Positions 60,238 through 64,000 of a stretch of DNA of 64,000 bases are shown here, piece after piece. Made by a program: the position numbers and the translations under genes. Source of the DNA: Cyclaneusma minus (Eukaryota; Ascomycota; Leotiomycetes; Marthamycetales; Marthamycetaceae); the NCBI GenBank assembly GCA_037179335.1, contig JAKZHN010000002.1, positions 868,001 to 932,000 of the forward strand. The letters run 5' to 3'. The notes below the pieces were generated by a model. It did not search any database. It was given only the letters and a program-made list of their open reading frames with translations, and was not told the DNA's origin. How positions within the stretch are numbered: position 1 is the first letter of the stretch; each line of letters starts with the position of its first letter.

Positions 60238-61416
60238 CTATATCAAAAGAGTAGAGCATTGCGCTAGACTGTGATAGAAGAAAGAAATCGAAGACCTAGA
60301 TTTGGATAACGAGTGGAGACATACTGCGACGGAAGAAATGATGGTAACATGCCTCAAGTTCATACTCTCTTCTTTCGGCGTCAAGGACAGATCCATTTGA
60401 CCAGACAGGAGGCTCTCCTCTTTCAACTCTTTCTTAGTTCTCCCGCACACCTCCCGGATCAATGCTAGTCTCTTGTTCGCAACGCTACATTCAGCCATGT
60501 GTTCCAGATAGCCGGATGCCGAGTAGAACTCCCTGAATGGCTTTTCACCAAGACTAAACATATGCCTAGCTCGGTTGCAATCACAACCTACACAACCTCT
60601 CCCCCATTCCGACTTCGTAGTCTTCGGGTCTAGGACAGGTGCTATCACTAACACCACATACCTAAGGTGTTCCTTCCCTCCAGTACGGACTAGTAAGTTT
60701 CTCTTGAGTGTATGTACCACTCTGCAGTGGCTATAGAAGCCTCGATCGAGAATAGAAGGAGGCAGCTGCGAAATTTCCTCGAGCATCTCCCGATTTGACG
60801 GTTGTGTCTTGAGAGCTCCATATGCCAGTGAATAGGAAGGATGGTCGCCTGCCCAGGTATTTAGGCATCTCATGCAGAACCTATCGAGGTTGTAGATGTC
60901 GAGGAACGGTGCGAAAGAATCGCATGGACCGCCTGTACGGTCTTGTCCTGCGCATTGCGAGGTAGAAAGTGCTTCTATAACATCCGGAGACGTATAGTAC
61001 TGAGCCGTGTTTGTGCCCAGAAGAGCACGTAGTACCTCGGGTGCGTGCTTGATGACGGTGCTGTACGAGGGCAAGGCATCTATACGGGTCCGGAAATCCC
61101 AACAGACGGTGCGGAGAGACGTTAGATGTTGCAGTTCTGAGGAGAGATCAAGATGCCCGAAAATCCGGAGCTGAAGCTCAATGGGGAGTGAGAGGAGAGT
61201 ACTGGTTTGGCGATGAGGGGAGGAGGGGCGAGAGTGTCTGCCATTATCGAGGGGACAGTGTCTCGCGAGTTTTGCAGAGCTGAGGAACCGATCGAACTTG
61301 GGTCCGGAGTCGCCAGTTATGAGCCAGGCGAACTCGGGCCTGGTATCCTGGGGCCTGGGATCGGGGGTTGTGAGGAGATGATACTCGTCCCAGGTGAGAT
61401 TGACATTGGAAGCCAT
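60238..61416 (-). CDS. F-box domain protein
   Basis: Likely substrate adaptor for an SCF ubiquitin ligase, by family knowledge; target unknown. It has 392 codons, starting at ATG 61,416 in good context (ACCATGG). The open frame extends nine codons upstream without an ATG. The F-box is at residues about 73-115 (TLLSLPIELQLRIFGHLD). The rest lacks obvious leucine-rich or WD repeats. It has a Cys-rich segment (FCMRCLNTWAG) and GRGCVGCDCNRARHM, perhaps a metal site. The last 40 residues (RHVTIISSVAVCLHSLSKSR and on) are hydrophobic and less convincing. It is convergent with the oxidoreductase; the 3' UTRs must overlap. It shares a 693-bp upstream region with divergent RIB1. Confidence 0.85.
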   Translation of the reverse strand: MASNVNLTWDEYHLLTTPDPRPQDTRPEFAWLITGDSGPKFDRFLSSAKLARHCPLDNGRHSRPSSPHRQTSTLLSLPIELQLRIFGHLDLSSELQHLTSLRTVCWDFRTRIDALPSYSTVIKHAPEVLRALLGTNTAQYYTSPDVIEALSTSQCAGQDRTGGPCDSFAPFLDIYNLDRFCMRCLNTWAGDHPSYSLAYGALKTQPSNREMLEEISQLPPSILDRGFYSHCRVVHTLKRNLLVRTGGKEHLRYVVLVIAPVLDPKTTKSEWGRGCVGCDCNRARHMFSLGEKPFREFYSASGYLEHMAECSVANKRLALIREVCGRTKKELKEESLLSGQMDLSLTPKEESMNLRHVTIISSVAVCLHSLSKSRSSISFFYHSLAQCSTLLI

Positions 61417-62109
61417 GGTGAATGCTTGGTGACTGTGACTCAATGACTGTGCCGTAACAACTCATTGCGGCACAGTTACGAGTGCCAATCGAGAGGTGAA
61501 TTTACAGACTCAAAATGATTCTTTAACGACAGCCTTGAGCAGCTTTCAAAGCTTCAAGTTTCATAGTAAGCCTCTGAACTTTTCCAAGGATTCCTCGACC
61601 TCGTGACCGTTAAACTTCGCTAGAGGCCGGTCTGGAAGTAATCTCAACGCCGCTTTTTTGACTTGGAAGGGTACAGATCGTACTCTGGGGCCTCCAGTGG
61701 TTATATAGAAAAAAAGGTGATACTGATAGGATCAAGGCGAGTGATATGAGGTTTTGCAGCTACATATTTGACTGGGCTTACGGATCTCCGGTTGGTTACA
61801 AAACGGTTCAGCGCAAGACGCCAAGGCGGTCAGCAGATCTGGGCCTCGGGATTGGCGGCAGAACTAGTGCGCCCCGCTGACAGTCCCCGGTCCGCGGCCG
61901 ACCAACTTCAATGTCACCAGCGCTCATAAAGCACGTAATCGCAACACCGTGCGAGACTTGAGATTGAGTCCTTCTGACTCGAAACCACTCCCCGGCGACA
62001 ACAAACCTATCTTTTAGGATACCTGCGACTGCCAGCTCACCCAGGCGCTGCTTCGATTCATATACGCAAACCACCGTCTTTACCCGTTGATGCGGCGCAA
62101 TTCCTCATA
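61417..62109. promoter_or_regulatory. Divergent promoter region between F-box gene and RIB1
   Basis: 693 bp separate two genes that point away from each other, so both promoters must lie here. A TATA-like GGTTATATAGAAAA occurs near 61,700. No binding sites were identified. Confidence 0.5.
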
Positions 62110-63419
62110 ATGCCGGACTTCCAGGACAGCCGGCACCCCGAGAAACATCCCAACTCCCCCCACATTCAAGAGGAGGAAGACGACGACATCACTCCAAGCC
62201 TACCGCCGTTCTACTCTCCACGCCCCATTCCCGTCTCGCGCGCCATATCCGAGCTGGACCTGAACCACCACGACCCAGACCAAAATGCCGAACCCCTCAT
62301 TGCCCCCCACCCGTACAAACTCTCTTCCCTAAACCACGGACCGCCCACCCAAAACCTACCCGAAGAGCCCCTCCCCGGGCTCGTCTCACCCGCCTTCACA
62401 CCGCCCAGTACCCCAGGCTCCTCAACACCTTCGTTGGCGCCAAAGCCCATACCCGGTATCGCCGTTGACAGCTCTCTCCCTTCAGAGGCCAGCAACTGCG
62501 GCGCGCGCAAACCCAAACTACTCCCCCAACTCCCCGAAGTAAACTGTGTCGTGCGCGCGCGCATACCGACGGTCACTGGGACGGAAATGTGGCTGCATTT
62601 GTATACCAACAATGTAGACAACAAAGAACACTTGGCTATCGTGTTTGGAAACAATATTCGGAGTAAGAGCTTGGATCGCGTGCGGCCGGGGGAGACGGAG
62701 ATGGATAGGATGATTCGAGGCGCATATGTCGGGAGACTATTTCCCGGCAGGACGACAAGCGGTATGGCTGGACCTCAGCCCGCCGCCACCGAGGCCGAAA
62801 CGGAGGAGGAAACGGAAGAGAAGAAAAAGGCTGCGCTGGTGCGCATTCACAGCGAGTGCTACACCGGCGAAACCGCCTGGAGCGCACGCTGCGACTGCGG
62901 CGAGCAACTCGACGAAGCCGCACGCCTGATGTCTCTTCCCAGCGAGCCCAACGGCGGCATCATAATCTACCTGCGCCAAGAAGGCCGCGGTATCGGCCTT
63001 GGCGAAAAGCTCAAAGCCTACAATCTGCAAGACCTGGGCAACGACACCGTGGAAGCGAATATATTGCTCCGACATCCGGCAGATGCGCGGAGTTATGGGT
63101 TGGCGACGGCGATGTTGCGCGATTTGGGACAGCGGGAGATTCGGCTGTTGACGAATAATCCGGATAAGGTGAGGGCTGTGGAGGGGCCGGGGAGGGAGGT
63201 GGTTGTGAGGGAGAGGGTGCCGATGGTGCCGTTGGCGTGGAGGGGGAAGGGAGGGATTAGGAGTCAGGAGGTGGGGGGTTATTTGAAGACGAAGGTGAGT
63301 GTTGCTGCTATTCTGCTGAACACTATTGGGTGGTTTTTTGGGTTTGTGCTGACTTGGTGCAGATTGAAAAAATGGGACATATGCTGGATATGGCATCTCA
63401 GGAAGAAAAGGGGATGTGA
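62110..63419 (+). CDS. RIB1: GTP cyclohydrolase II (riboflavin biosynthesis)
   Basis: First committed step of riboflavin synthesis: GTP to diamino-hydroxy-ribosylamino-pyrimidinone phosphate plus formate and pyrophosphate. The model is join(62110-63294, 63363-63419), 413 residues. The 68-bp intron has GTGAGT...GTGCAG. Splicing adds the conserved tail IEKMGHMLDMASQEEKGM, which the unspliced frame misses. Residues 1-145 are a Pro/Ser-rich extension. The catalytic domain follows, with HLYTNNVDNKEHLAIVFG and MIRGAYVGRLFPGR. Zinc ligands are Cys250, Cys261 and Cys263 in SECYTGETAWSARCDCGEQL. GIIIYLRQEGRGIGLGEKLK comes next, then Tyr304, Asp325 and Arg327 of the active site, and RLLTNNPDK. An acidic/Lys-rich insert precedes the zinc site (ATEAETEEETEEKKK). 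Close match in motif order to yeast Rib1. All catalytic residues are present. Confidence 0.97.
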
Positions 63420-64000
63420 ATGTATAGCGACCATCTAAAAAAGCCAAAAGATGGTAGGGAGTCCGATTTGCGTGTGCTTTTGGGAGGCTATGCTCGACAA
63501 CTGGAAACGTCACTGCATTCTGGGGGTTTTCATCGATGAGTATATATGCTAAGGCACTCCTATGGCGTTGTTTAACATTGCATCATCACTCGGCCTTTGC
63601 ATTCAACGCCTGTCCCGGGTCCCAGCGGACATTTTAAAAGCATGAGCAGCTGGAGTTGTGTATATTACTATGCTATATGTTGTACATATACTGCTCTCGT
63701 TGTTCAAAGGTTTCTCTTATCTAAGCACCTAGGCTTGGACAATCAGGTTGAATGCTACATCTCCGTATATATGGTTGATAAACAGAAACTATATGGTTCG
63801 CTCGAGTCTCGAGCTCTTTATGCGGTCTACTATTGGCCGTTGGTCCGAGGCTTCTTTTTGTCAAGGACACTTTGAAGTTCTCATAAGAGGTTGTTCTGGA
63901 GCTTTGGTTTTGACTTGAGACTTCCTAGGGACCTTGTGTGTTTTTACACCGCCATTGCGACTAGCACATCGGGCCGACATGGACTATGCTGGCTGCTGCT
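63420..64000. other. Downstream region of RIB1
   Basis: The 3' UTR of RIB1 and sequence beyond it. The only open frame over 90 codons (63,597-63,875) has no domain and an unconvincing composition. Nothing further was recognised. Confidence 0.5.

Overview
This is a filamentous ascomycete (Pezizomycotina-type) nuclear window. The evidence is short spliceosomal introns (54-83 bp, GTRAGT donors, one CTAAC-type branch site), an Argonaute of the fungal silencing type, a fungal delta-type phospholipase C, and two long A+T-rich blocks bearing the marks of repeat-induced point mutation (RIP: C-to-T and G-to-A changes, Gln codons turned into TAG/TAA). The alternation of gene-bearing GC-equilibrated DNA with very A+T-rich gene-free blocks resembles the isochore-like genomes of some Dothideomycetes. 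The exact species cannot be named from this window.

Layout. 1-3,717: two minus-strand genes, an Argonaute that runs off the left edge before its PIWI domain and a hypothetical protein. 3,718-8,573: ordinary base composition but no convincing gene. 8,574-28,641: A+T block 1, about 20 kb, bounded by a perfect 19-bp inverted repeat and by longer subterminal inverted repeats. It holds a minus-strand retrotransposon Gag fossil, a mutated intron-containing tRNA-Cys, and a 7.3-kb LTR retrotransposon whose two LTRs record the mutation process. 28,642-35,404: a 6.8-kb GC-normal island without a recognisable gene. 35,405-50,539: A+T block 2, about 15 kb, again bounded by long inverted repeats and rich in nested tandem repeats and decayed repeat-peptide frames. 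50,540-64,000: a healthy gene region with phosphoinositide-specific phospholipase C, an Old Yellow Enzyme family oxidoreductase, an F-box protein (convergent with it, 9 bp apart) and GTP cyclohydrolase II (RIB1 type).

The intact genes are housekeeping or signalling genes and form no evident pathway or cluster. Argonaute (RNA silencing) next to heavily mutated transposon DNA is suggestive, but functional linkage is not shown. The most unusual structure is that both A+T blocks share one architecture: inverted repeats that begin outside the mutated DNA in coding-like sequence and continue inside it. This suggests two large decayed inverted-repeat elements, or rearrangements between dispersed copies, rather than random transposon graveyards.
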